DNA of 64,000 nt, from the NCBI GenBank assembly GCA_007844125.1, contig CM017556.1, forward strand, positions 23,153,954 to 23,217,953, given 5' to 3'. This document shows positions 42,019 to 54,900 of this stretch, piece after piece. The DNA is from Sinonovacula constricta (taxonomy: Eukaryota; Mollusca; Bivalvia; Cardiida; Solecurtidae). Below the pieces are notes generated by a model. That model worked only from the letters and a program-made list of their open reading frames with translations. It did no database searches and was not told the DNA's origin. A program made the translations under genes and the position numbers. Each line of letters opens with the position of its first letter. Positions within the stretch are counted from its first letter, which is position 1.

Positions 42019-45000
42019 AATGTAATCTTTTATGAGATTGCTTCCTTCAAAATTGCAATTGGTTAGTGAATTAATAGCAAATCAGGTTATACTCTTCGAA
42101 ACGAGACTGCGCAAACCGCTCTTCGGAAAAGGAATCTACTTCAATAATATAGATTGACTATTTATCCGACAGTTTATATCTATGTAATGAAACACTTATT
42201 AAATTCTACATTCCTCTTAAGACAAACACATTTTTCTTGGCCTCATTATCGAATTTTATCAGGTCATATGGCGGAACCGAAAGTTTTAAAATTATTTTTG
42301 TCTGTTTTCTCATGGAAAGGTTTTAGGAATTCAGTTTTTAATAATAATGCGTAACAAAAACAAAATAAAAATAAAGTGTTGTATCTTCAAATATCAAATT
42401 ATTTTCATATTGTAAAATCACCCAGTGCAATATTGTTTGTAAACATCATTCGTTCATTGTTGAACTACGATGCAGATGCTTCTGGTAAGTTGTCGTACTT
42501 TTGCAAGGCGTATTATTTAGACTGTTTCTAAAGGAAAAGCTCCAAAAGAAAGGCACATTTGAAAAGCACCGTAAACCGTTTTAGTACATTAATCGGCCTT
42601 CTTTACCAGCATACAGCCAAAGGTTTTTTGCTTTTCTATATCAGTTTTCTGACGAGTATAAACAGATAAAACTATTTTACTTAAACATGTCTATTTTTCT
42701 AATGCAAGTCAATATAGGCATAAATGTTGTGTTTATCAAAGAACACAATTTCAACCTAGGTTGTACCTCTTTTATAAGCTGTCGAATGACAAATGTAATC
42801 TTCTTTTATTCTCTTATCGAAATAAAGGGAAAATCACGAATTCAGAAGTCTTGACACTGTTATTGAGTACGGCAAAAAGGTAAAGCGTTGTCAGTTGTCA
42901 TATAAAAACGTTCGCATACTTCTGCAACAAGGATAAAATAATAATATGTCTGTCTTGTTAGAAAAAACAACTAAACCGAGGTACATGTACCCCTTTTAAA
43001 TTACCCTTTTTAAAAATAGGTTTCATAAATGAACTTTTATGTATTTTTGTTCTATATGACCTAAAACTTTACATAAAACGGTTTTCGTAATATCTGAAAC
43101 TCGCAGTTTAAATATTTTCATTTCATTTCAATTTAAATGATAAAGAAAATCATACAACTTTAAAAGAACTATTCATTTTTATTTTTTTTTCTCACTATGA
43201 CTGAACATACAGTATAACATGACGCTGATATATGAATTACTTTTCCTTCAGCCTTCTTGAGGGGTCAATAGGAATAAAGGAAAATGCAGGATTACATCTT
43301 CAATTCTTAAAAAGGTATTTGTAAACCAAATGTGTGTTTCGTAAGGCTGCTGTAGCAGTTAAAGTTTTCTTATTAAAAATCAGAAAACATGAATCATATT
43401 ATTTTCCGATTGGATTTAAAAACTCTCATAACCTAATTTAAATATCTAAGCCTGATGTCCGATTTTTATTATTTGCCAGCATATATCTTCATAATCAAAA
43501 GATAAAAAATGTTATTCATGGGTCAAGCTCGTGAACCGCAAGAAATTCTTAAACATGTGTCCATTTATGTAGGTTTTATCACGAAACATAGTTCATAGGA
43601 TTTCCTTCATCTACACATCTACGGTTATGACAAAAATGTTTTGGAGAGATAAGTTTAAATGACACCCTGCATTGAATGAACATATCGTCCACTCCAAAGT
43701 CAGTCTAAAGACGTAGGGAACAATATTTAATACTATAATATAATTTTGCTTTGAAAAATCTCTCCAAGAAATACTCTTTCAAGTATAATAATACGTAAGG
43801 GTGAATTATTCCAACGTGTATACGTGTATATACTCATTACCTTTATCTTCTAAATATCTGACAAATGTTGGCAACCTAGTTTCAATTTAACTTTTATCAT
43901 AATTTATCACTAACACAAGTAGTGGCTTATTAAAAATAACTCAGTTTGATCATTCTACTTATTAATGTCATTGCTTAAAGTAGACATTCGCCGACTAATA
44001 ACCTACACACATTCCCTTATGTACAATTTTCAATAACATGACTTCTTCCAGAGAATTAAGTGTTTAATTTTATTGCCCCCCTAATATAAATCAAATAGCA
44101 ATTCATATAAGGAAAATTAGAAACACCTAGATTTCTTAAAGAAATTCTTAGCAGAAAACTCTGCCGTAAATAAAACTTTACTATTGTTTGCCATCTCAAA
44201 ATACGCCGCTCTTTACATCAACCTGACAAGAAAAGATAATATATATTTAGTGTTTCTACTTCCCTACCTTAATTTCTTATTGTAATGCTTATTTATGCAT
44301 ATACATTGGTATTATGATGACGTACATGTGTTATAGTTTGAAGTGTGGTTTTGATATGCACACAAATCATGACAACTAATATTTATCTTATTATAAATAT
44401 GAATAGCTTAGACGTCATTGTCGTACATTTTATCATACAGCAAACACAATAGAAAGAATACTGCTTGCGGTTTAATAAAGAAAATGTTTTACTCTGGGGA
44501 TAGACAATCTGAAACGCAAGGCATGCCCAAACCACAAACAAATTATTGAATCGCAATTTACATAAAATATACTTCTCGTAGAAATACAAAATGTTGAGTT
44601 ATATTAACAAGGTCATTTTATGAAGAATTTTGAAAGTGTACTTGCAATTAGCCATCTAATAATTTCACAAATAACATCCTCAATAAAATGTATATACCTG
44701 TGGGAGCATGAAGCAACTGTTATTTACACGGCTTAGGTATATATAGCTAAAGTCAAATTGTAAAATTAAACACTCGTACACGCGAACACTATTAAAATAT
44801 GATTGTACGTTTATTGCTTTTGTTTGTTATTGTAACGATTCGTTTCCTTTAAAGCAGATTAAAACTCTGATATTTAAACAAAATGAATTAATGTTTATTA
44901 GTTATGTCGTTAACCTCTCTTTCTTTAATGGTGATTCCGACAGTTTGGGTCGACTATTTCTTAAAGAAAGTTATACTAATTATTACTTAAAATATCTCAT

Positions 45001-46777
45001 AAAATGCTGTTTAATGGCACCTTGCATTTTGTGAATAAAAGAAAAATACTTGACATTACACCTTTCTTATCTGAGACACGGTGCATTGTAAAACGCGTCA
45101 CGACTTACATTTAAGATCACTGTGGTATCATTCTCTGGGAAAAAATGTTTATGTTTCAGGCCAACGCATTAATTAATGGACCTAGTTATGTTTATATTCT
45201 AATGGCTTGCATACAAGACCAAGGTCATCCAAACTAATTGTTGAACGTAAAGAAGTCATTATAAATATAAAATACTTTTCACAAATGTTAATTTTGTAAA
45301 ACTTTACTCAAGCTTTTCTAGTCAGAATAAAATAAAACAAATTGTAATAAACAAATACATCTAATTTAAAGGAAACAAACATACACTTAAATTATAAAGT
45401 TAAACATTGCTTGTAAGGATTGCATACATTTATAGAATTTATAGGAAACCCACAAATCACTCTAGTAAATAAGGACTATAAATATAATTGGTCACAGTTC
45501 AGCAAATATATTTTGTTATAGTTTTCTTTAGATGTGACGTTCTGCCAACTTGGGGCTTGTACCTAGAAGCTTGTGTTTATATGAGAAAATTGTTCTTGTC
45601 AATGTATCATACAATCTGTGTTATCTCAAAGGCTCTCGAAACATCTCGATAACATAATGCATCGAAGACTCAATGGTCAATATACTAAGTTATTAACCAG
45701 ACACACACTTCAAAAGAGAATGACAACTATGACAGGAATCTGTTCTCTGTATTGTACCAACAAACAACGATTATAATTTAAGTAAAACACACCGCCATCA
45801 GCAACCTTGTTCTTTATGAAAGATCGCCTACACTGATGATGTGCTGACTGTGGTTAACACTTAAACTACCTGGATATTAAATATTCCGCTGTACTTTCGT
45901 ACTATAAAGGAGATGTTTTTTTTTACTTTTACGTTACCTCATCGAGTGATGTATGCATTTATATATATAATACAATATATATACAATGAAACGTGGCGAA
46001 GAGCGTTCATTCTCAAAATTGTGTTGAAGTATGTAAGCATAATCCACATATGCTTTAAATACGAATTATTTCCTTTACATGCCGTTGAGCATCACACCTA
46101 TCATAATGAACGTTTAAAGAAAGAGAACAATACTAACAAAATGTAAATTTGTGCTCGTTTTTCATTACGCTGGATTGTCAATCAAACGATCTGTGGTAAA
46201 GAAACAAATGTACAACCAATTGTTGAAAACATCATTGTTAAGCAACACCATGAGTAAATTATGATCCCTATTACAATATAAAATAATATAATGTCTGTAA
46301 TGTTGGCACTAACTGCACGATATTTTGCATTTCTGGTTATACTTATATTTAATAACCATTAAAGTTAAAATTATATAACACTATGTATTGCATGCAGTTT
46401 ATCGAAAACAACATACCAATATTAAGGGAAATAGGAACACACATTTTTCTTTTTTTTTTTTCGTTATTGCGTCTGCATTTCTGATTATACAGCTAATGGC
46501 ACATTATCGGAAACAATATACCATCTCTGAAAACATTTAATAAAACAATAAGGTTCCCAACGTATCGTGAAACTTAAAATTTAACAAATTCAGAGTTTGC
46601 TACGATATCAATCAGAAAACCATTAGAATGGCATTTTGAAACACACTGAACTGACACACAATTTAGTGATAAAATGGCAATCAGTTGCTTCATAAACCGC
46701 TATGGAAAGACACTCCTTTTAGAATGTTTATCCTGGGCAACAATAAATCTAAAGAAAAATATTTCCTACGGTTGTTT
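42019..46777. other. AT-rich non-coding DNA
   Basis: Nearly 5 kb in which I see no gene, RNA or large repeat. Short frames (42154-42354, 44383-44589, 45913-46146) are unrecognised. A 13-base T run lies near 46448. Confidence 0.5.
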
Positions 46778-46899
46778 TAAAAACAACAACACAATAACAA
46801 CAACAACAAACAACAACACATAATTAATAAAAAAACAACAACACAGCAACAACAAAAAACAACAAAAAACAACAACAATAAAACAACAACAAAAAAACA
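46778..46899. repeat. Impure (CAA)n low-complexity tract
   Basis: About 120 bp of ACA/CAA units with A-run interruptions. The minus-strand poly-Val/Cys/Phe frame across it is an artefact. Confidence 0.92.
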
Positions 46900-49769
46900 G
46901 GATGAAAGCGACATTTATAAAAGAAAAACAATGTTCAACACTCCAAATATGAGCAAAACCTAAAATCGTACTTGTTTTATTTGTATTACATTTGACAGCT
47001 CCAAAAAGCTGCTGTGCATTTAAAGAAACAATCACGGGAAACATTATAGCTACTTTTATGCAGTTTCTTTCTTTATTTTTTTCTTAACGGATATCAGGTC
47101 TTAAAAGTTTCTTTATATATTAAAATCCAGTGTTTAATCAATGATACTGGGAAGATCAAATGCAGTTTCAAATTCAAAGTGAAATAGATGTCTTGACCAG
47201 GCATTTTCTTTTTAAACATAGCGGAAATAGTAAACAACATAGAATGTGAGGGAACAGACACTCAAAGTTTAGCACAGTTTAACCCATAGCGTAACTTAGT
47301 TGCTGAAATGAAAACAAAGATTATTTAATTATTTACTTTTTAGACACTCAGTAAAGTCATAATTCAAAATAGTATACATTTTATTATTTACATCGACACA
47401 TTGTCGCGTGTCAACACCTCAATCTGTATGATCTAGTTCCGGGCTAAAGGCAAGCGTTATCTAGATATGTTTTCTAGGTGAGATGTGGTTTTCTATGGGT
47501 CCTGCGAACACATTCTTGGAAGAAAAGTAGTTCACATCACTGAAATGTTCATGATTCCAAAACTTCAAACAAAAGGTGCGTACATGAAATTCAATGTTAA
47601 TCAAATAAGATAATATATAGGTGACAAACGCATCCCTAGTTGCTGTGTTGTCCCACCTGCAAGAGACCTCCAGAGACCGTTCACTTGAAGCAAAAGCGTT
47701 TACTTTCATTTTAAGTTTTTGGGAGTCACACTATCCTAATACTGCGCCGACCGTAAAGTACTATTTCTTGAGCGTTAAATACAGTTATATGACGTCCTTA
47801 TGTACCGTCTACGTTTCAAAACATTTGCTTTCTTACACGAAGTGCTTCGGCAAGAGGTCTGAGAATTTTAAAAATGTCTGGCTAACGACCATCAATTATC
47901 ACATAACAGGTTGATGACTTTATCGCTCGAAATTGATTCTAGGGAAACATTTAAATTAATAATCGGTATTTATTTATGATTAAATCAGAGACACTTAAAA
48001 TTTAATATAAACTTTATCAATGCGACCGTGGAAATTGCTACATATTAGTTTAATATCTAAGTCAAAGATGTGCCGAGAACAACGAGATTGATAAAAGGGC
48101 GGTCGGGATTGCAAAAGGACAACAATTGTGTATGTGCATTTATGGCTGTGTTTGCATGCTTTTAGAAATTGATTTTGCGTGCCTGTGTGATTATGTGTAT
48201 GAAAATGATTTGGACTATATGAGTGGCAGTACAACCACCTAGACATTCGAGTTTGTGCATTTGGTCAAGACTAAATTCAATGAGAATTTGTTGCATGACA
48301 TATTTAAAGAAACAATATAGATAATAGCAGACACTACCAACACTTATTAAGCTTTAAACAAATCTTTGTTTATTTCTCTCCTTTAGAATTATTTTGCAAA
48401 TTTTTGTTTTGTACGAAGGTTACTTGTTTTTCAGCTTTCATTTCCCTTTCTCAATATTTGGTTTTATTACGATAACATTGTGACACCTTCACATCAACGG
48501 CCAATATGTAGCATTTTCAGAACCCTAAAATAAAATAGAATTCTCAAGATGAATTGTTTTGTCTTGCGTGTCTAAAGAAAGAGGACTGCAACAAAACGAT
48601 ACAATCGGAAAGCCCACTTGGGAAGTGACCGACTTTGCAAAATGTTGCCATCTTAAGTCGACAATGTGTTAACATGTCTCTTATCTGAATAGTGAACACA
48701 CTCTTGTGAAATACGGTGTTACCAAAATTTGAATTGAATCATGTTCTTTCCATGAAAGGATATGTTGCAATTATTAAAACTAATCTTGCTGCAGCATACT
48801 ACATGTAATCAAGTACTAGGTATACTAAGTAATTGAAAATTGTACATTTTACATTCATTTACTTTCAATTTTAATTTTTATTTCGGAGAGAAAGTAAAAA
48901 CATAAAGTAAAAAACTAATTCATAGAAGTGTATACTTGTAAATATTACACTGGAAGCATATGCCATGTATCACATCCAATTTTATTGCACATAAGTAACT
49001 TATCGCACAATTGCATAATGTGTTTCTTATGATTGTAAAGTCATGACTCTCATTGCATAGTGCTCATAGAAAAAATCTAAGACAGATATAAGCGGTAAAT
49101 AAAATATTGGTTTTCGTTTTCACAGGAAAAGCATATCAGCCTGCCCATCGGTAAAAATAATAAAACAACACACCTTTTTCTAAATACCTGGACTTTTTCT
49201 GTCTTATCACAGTAGCACAATATAAGGTACTTAGTCGCCTTCATGTCGACAGGAGACCGTTTTCGCTGCTTTTTTGCATCGTTGCGTTCAATAAATCATC
49301 TGGATAAAGACCGAAACTTTACGTTAAATATCGTTTGACGGCATTATGGGGGCTGGAGCGCAATCGTCTTACAGCGTTTACATACAGGAAGGCACTCACT
49401 CACACTTTCATGTGTTATAATTTAAATTTTAATCAATCTTTGCAACACGTTAGGATCGATACTAGTAACAAAATCATATAAATATCGTAATATTCGTTCT
49501 AGCCGTAGTACGCTTTATCAACTTATAATCAACAACTGATTTTAAAATAAAATATAAAATGGCCTCTCCAAAACATGAAAATAAGACTACAGAAGATTGT
49601 ACCTCGTTTAAAAAAAGATAAGGCCTTGGGATATAAAAAACCCATCAAAAGATAAAAGCAGAAAAAAGAAATCATTCATCATGGATATTTTAATATACAC
49701 AACATAAAAATAAGCTGATATGATAACAATCAATCAATGGACTATAACTTTTGCTCTTATGCTACTAGC
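46900..49769. other. AT-rich non-coding DNA
   Basis: No supported gene. The longest non-repeat frame (47621-47914, plus, 97 codons) and an overlapping opposite frame (47461-47709) carry no recognisable motif. A slightly GC-rich patch at 49340-49395 is unidentified. Confidence 0.45.
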
Positions 49770-50034
49770 AATAGGTAAAAAAGAAAAGGTCCTATCAAAA
49801 TTTTCACAGATATTTAAATTTTTATCTACCAGAAGACAAAGGCAAACAAGGTAAATGCAAATATGACAAAAACACAGATACGAGACATAAAACACATAAA
49901 GAAAAAACATCAGTTACCGCCTTGGAACGGTCAATCAGCAAAAGGGCCAACTGGGGTGCTTAAACCTGGTTTGTGCAGCGCTCCAGCCTCGCACTTCCTC
50001 AAGGCTTTTCTAGCAAACACGCAGTGTAAATAAC
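49770..50034 (+). repeat. Second dispersed repeat family, copy 1
   Basis: The segment starts AATAGGTAAAAAAGAAAAGG, includes CAGATATTTAAATTTTTATC and GGTGCTTAAACCTGGTTTGT, and ends at about CGCAGTGTAAATAA. It aligns along its whole length with 60047-60250 and with the complement of 61230-61500. This copy and the inverted one keep a roughly 70-bp middle block (around CGCCTTGGAACGG and the GGTTTGT part) that is deleted at 60 kb. No coding frame. I cannot name the family. Confidence 0.9.
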
Positions 50035-51553
50035 AAAATTAATCTAATATGGGCGTTTTCAAATATTGGATCCATGCAATCTAATACTTAAACTGGAAAT
50101 GCTAATTTGCTGAGCTTTTTTATAATTCATGTGGAGCACTTTCGATAATAAAATATGCTGTCACTGTACATTGTTTTGAGAAAACTGAAAATAACAAACA
50201 CTGTAACGGAGACTTTAAATTGCGTTCATAATTTTTATAAACATTTCTGATATTGCGTCTTTTCGCATTTATTTTATATGTTTTTGTTGTTCTATCAATT
50301 TAATTTCCTCCGAATTTAAAGCCAGTCAGTCAGTTAAAGTAACAAGTTAACATTTCCGCTAATTTTCAAATTGTCGTCTTGACATATTTAAACTGCAAAC
50401 CAAAAAGATAATTACGAAAAAAAAATCAGCAAGGGTCGACTGACATCTTTTGCTGAAAAGACTTATTTTAAACATGACAGAGAAATCCATGTTAAGTTCG
50501 AAAAGACAATCCGCTCCAATGGGAAATTGGTGTGATTGTGTTGTTTTGCTGGTATTCGAGGTCCGACGGTTGCATTTCTGGAAATATAAACCGACATACA
50601 TAATTTTAACAACTCATTTCCAGCAGATGAAACCGTCCACATGGTAAGTTTCTTTCACTTAAGTTGTTAAAATGGAAACGTGGATACAATTAGAACATTA
50701 CGAGTGCTTACCCTTTAGTGTTCCTGGTATTGGCTTGGTCAATTCTACGTTGTTTTGTTTTTGCTTCTTTCTTTAGAACAGGTAACAATAAATCCTTGTC
50801 ACATTGTTGATTTTGTTTTACAATTCTTACGTTTAAACATATTTGAAAAGCCCGATATAAGCATACATGTATGTTGATAATATAATCCGCCTACTTATTC
50901 GAATGTTCACATTTATCTGTCACAATAGGCATACACCTCTATATATAAATAAATATATTTATGTATTTAAATATGTATTTTGCGTAAGTCTTTAAAGGCA
51001 TTTATTTTTTTGTAATGGAATTAAAATAGAAATAAACGACATTGAAAATATGCAAGATTCCTCAGCTCTCCCATGAGGACACTTAAAGAGATTGTTAAAA
51101 CGTATTAAACTTTAATTCAAGCTCATCTAAAGAAACTCGAGCGTGAATTCCTATCTAAATGTTACTTTAAATACTTGTATCGGTTAAAATGTTTACCCCT
51201 CTTATATTGAGCATGCCAATGTGTTACATGTATTTCAATAGTTACCAGTGACAACTGTATTTGCATCAAGGATAATGATTGCTGTTTTTACTGCCGATAC
51301 ACAATTGTTTAGTAAGTGATCAATCGACCGAGACTAAAATGATTCATCATCGTACGCGTTGATAATCAATGAATATTTTAATCTACATGCTAAGTTAATG
51401 CTCCAATGAAATTGATCCACAAAAGTATAGCCAAAACAAGTTATACAAGTTTTCAGAATGAAGATATAATCAATTAACTTCACTATATAGGTAAAATATA
51501 GAAAATGTAGAATATTGATTTAAAATCACAACATAATATAAAGCCAAAATTTG
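50035..51553. other. AT-rich non-coding DNA
   Basis: Nothing firm. A frame at 50450-50647 runs into a strong donor-like CACATG|GTAAGT at 50642, but no recognisable protein or acceptor partner accompanies it. Confidence 0.45.
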
Positions 51554-51837
51554 ATAAAAATATATGACACAGTCTTATGGGCTTCGCAACGTATATCAAT
51601 ATTTGAAAAGGCACATGACAGAGAGAGAGCCGGTGAGAGAAAAGAGAGGGAGAGAGAGAAAGAGAGAGACAGAGACAGGAGAGAGGAGTGAGGAGAGAAG
51701 GGTATAATTTCAATTAGAAGAGCAACACAAAAAATGTTGATTATAAGTGAACATAACTTGTTGAATCAAGAAAAAAAGGAAGACAAACTCGTTGTAGCAT
51801 CCCGTGCATGTGAAGATGGAATTGAGGAACCAAAGTC
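51554..51837 (+). repeat. Modular dispersed repeat with internal (GA)n expansion
   Basis: The left part (ATAAAAATATATGACACAGT, then TATGGGCTTCGCAACGTATA) is a diverged module 1. The right part, from about 51701, matches 28709-28860. Between them, where the 28-kb copy has unique modules, lies a GA-rich tract (51617-51699). The two halves keep the order seen at 28.4 kb, which shows they belong to one element. Confidence 0.85.
51617..51699. repeat. Impure (GA)n tract
   Basis: GAGAGA units with CCGG, AAAG and ACAG interruptions, located inside a dispersed repeat copy. Minus-strand frames give Ser/Leu runs with no meaning. Confidence 0.93.
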
Positions 51838-51939
51838 CAATGCCCATCAAAGAAAATACACGTAACAATCCTTATAGGATTAATTAAAAGACAACGCAGA
51901 TTACATTTTTAACTGCACAAGTAGAATTGTGGTGATCGT

Positions 51940-51997
51940 AAATAAAAATATATGACAAAGTTCTATGAGCATCGCAAAATATAACAACATTTGAAGT
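51940..51997 (+). repeat. Dispersed repeat, module 1, partial copy
   Basis: AAATAAAAATATATGACAAAG, TTCTATGAGCATCGCAAAAT and ATTTGAAG match module 1, most closely the copy 390 bp upstream. Only the first 55-60 bp are recognisable. Confidence 0.75.
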
Positions 51998-54900
51998 ATG
52001 CTTACACCCAAATATCGCGCTAGATCTTCTTCGGTAGACATATATGTTTTTGTAAAAACACTTTTTCCCAAGGCATAGAAACTGGCCAAGGATACTCAAG
52101 ATTATGAAGCCTCAGTCCTTCTCGTTTGCGAAATTCAGCTTTCTCATGGACAGAAACCGATAATGATGCATAATAAAAAATGATGTATTGTAAAGGAAAC
52201 AAAAGTTCGAAAAAGAAATAAAATGTATGTTGACTAATTTAAGTTTTTGCGAAAGCGCTATGATATGTTGAATGTAAGATAACATTAAAGCTTCTTGCAA
52301 ATAAGTGAGTGTGATATTTCTCCAAAACCGATATGGGAAACCAAATTTCATAAGTAATTGCATGATATTTAACAGTATTGTCAAAAATGAAACATTTGTA
52401 GTTACTAAAGTTAACAATTTCCGCATGGTTAAGCACAGCATGTCCACTATCTACGTTAATAACATAACAAAAATGACAGACTCACTTTACCTAATTTCTT
52501 ATTATCAAAAAGTGTTTTCATCCTAAATGACTGTGATATGATTGTAACGCTTTAAACATTCCAAATAGCTATTTTAATCAATGGCGCATAACTAAACAAC
52601 GTAACGACTTACTTTTGGGTTCGCCTGATGCCACCGTCCAAGTTATGCATATCGTTAGTTTTGTACAAACTAACTAAACTGTGTTGTATTCCTTTTTGAA
52701 GTGTACCTTGAGGGTCGAGGGGCTATGTCGTCGATAAATACCCATCCTGCTTATTTAGAAGTTCGTTATAAAATCCGTCCAAAATATGTGTTCAAGATGG
52801 GTACTGTCTTGTTATTAAAATAGTGTTTTAAGTGAGGTTTTATATAATGAAGTATGTGTTTGGACAGCAATTATGTTCAAATTCACACACGTAGGATAGA
52901 GACGATGTTTCGTGTATTTGATATAGATAAACCATCTGATCTGACTAACAATCTTAAAAGTTATCTAAGCCTGTCTTTACTGTCATGATTTTGTCGTCTT
53001 AAACAATTATACTTATATAGTAATAGCTTAATTAGGAGACGTTTTGTGATCTTTCACATATTTCCTATATGAATTTTAAAAATTGTGTTGTCTAGGTCTT
53101 ATTTTAACGCTGTTCTGCTACTTTCTGTTTAATTACTGACTTTTTAGATTTTAATATTGAACATTTAGTGTTGTCATTTTTAACGTTTTCGAAAACGTTT
53201 GACAAAATAGTGTATATGTCGTACGTCAGTTCTCCACAGACATTAAATTCTTACGTTTTGCAGCTTAAGTAAGGGAGTTTTGCAACAATTGGGGATACTG
53301 TTAAAATGGTAATTGTGACCTAGTCTAAAACCAGTCTACATGTATGTTTCCAGAGCATATTTTAAAGTAATGTCTTATTCTTGTCACATTTTCTGTAGCA
53401 AGTGGGTGGGAGTTTATTCTATCTGCTTTAAAGTATTAACGCCTATACAAGCTTATTAAAGTTTTATAATAAAAACAATGATATTGATTATTAAAATGTT
53501 TTTGTTAAGCTTCAATATATATTAAAAATACAATATGGATTTCTTTTAAATATATCTGTTCTTGTAAAGGTCACTTCAGCGACGACATTCCGGAGCATTT
53601 TCTTTGATGTTGTTCATAACTTCACACATAGCACATTTAAATAATGAAAACGTTAGTATGATTATAAAATTGTATGCAAAATAAAATCACAGAGAGAGAT
53701 TGAATATGGTGTCATGAGGGACTTGATGTAAGACAAAACTGCAAGGTGCTAAAAGATATATGCAATTTATGCTCATAAGAGCAAAGACAACAACAACATT
53801 GAAAACTCTGTAAAATTGCATACAGTTTAAGAAAATTCTAACAAGGGTTGGTTTACTGGTAAATACGACGAAGACGCATTAATGCAATCATGTAACATGG
53901 TATATTTAATTCATTGGTTAAGCATGATTACGAGGATTTCTTGCTTTAAATGTTAGACGGCAATATACAAAAAGAACATGCATTATTGTTCTGTCGTTCT
54001 GATCAAGCTTGTTTTAACTTTATTGTAATAAGTAATTTGTTTACCTTTTTAACCACAATAGCTGCAAATGTTGTTCAAGAAAAAATAGACATAATGTGTT
54101 TTTTACATCAACGAAATTCGTATTCATGTTCATGTATTGTTGGTCTCACTTGTGTAACATCCAAGAATTTGCTTACTTAGATTTAAAATCGTTTTATATT
54201 TAATCAAAGCAGATATGTTTTCTATCGAATTATGACCAAATGCATCTTGTGGCAGAGTTAAATTATTCATTGACTCGAGTTTTCAAAGAGAGTTATAAAT
54301 AGTTGCATCCACTGTAAATCTTGTGTGCATCAACATTTTTATGTTTGCTGAACGTCTACATAATTCGAATAATACTATAATATCGTATATTGTTTTGCTA
54401 AAACTTTTCATCATACTTACCTTTTTGGCAATAGTTTGCTGGATTATCTTCTGTTTTGGGTCCAGTTAATTACATTGAAAGTTTATCTGGTTAAGCTACA
54501 TTTGATTCTAAAAATGAGCATGTCGAACAACAATGTAGTCGATGAGGGAATGTATATATCGATCTATCTTTACTATGGATTTTACCATGAGGCCTTTATC
54601 TTGTGTTTTGTTAAACTAAAAATGTCAGAATTAAAATCCCGGATAACTCATGTTGTTCAAATTGGGCTGTTCTTTATCCCATGCTTAAGAATTACAGTAA
54701 GGCAGTAAGAGATACTGGCGATACATTATCTGTAACTTTGACACTACGTGGAAACTACAACTGAAATTTATTTTGAGCCAGCTAATCTAATTTTCAGAGA
54801 ACATTATAATATAACATATTTTAAGAGAATTGTATAGTACATTTTCTGTCAATTCTCATCTGCGTTTTCTTCTTCTTTCTCAACTGATTGTTAATAAAAT

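Noticed and set aside
46766..47044. 92-codon minus-strand frame rich in Val, Cys and Phe
   Set aside because: Mostly the complement of the CAA low-complexity tract.
47621..47914. 97-codon plus-strand frame, longest outside repeats and the retroelement
   Set aside because: No recognisable domain, an overlapping open frame on the other strand, and no splice or poly(A) context. Kept out as probable chance, though transcript data could change this.
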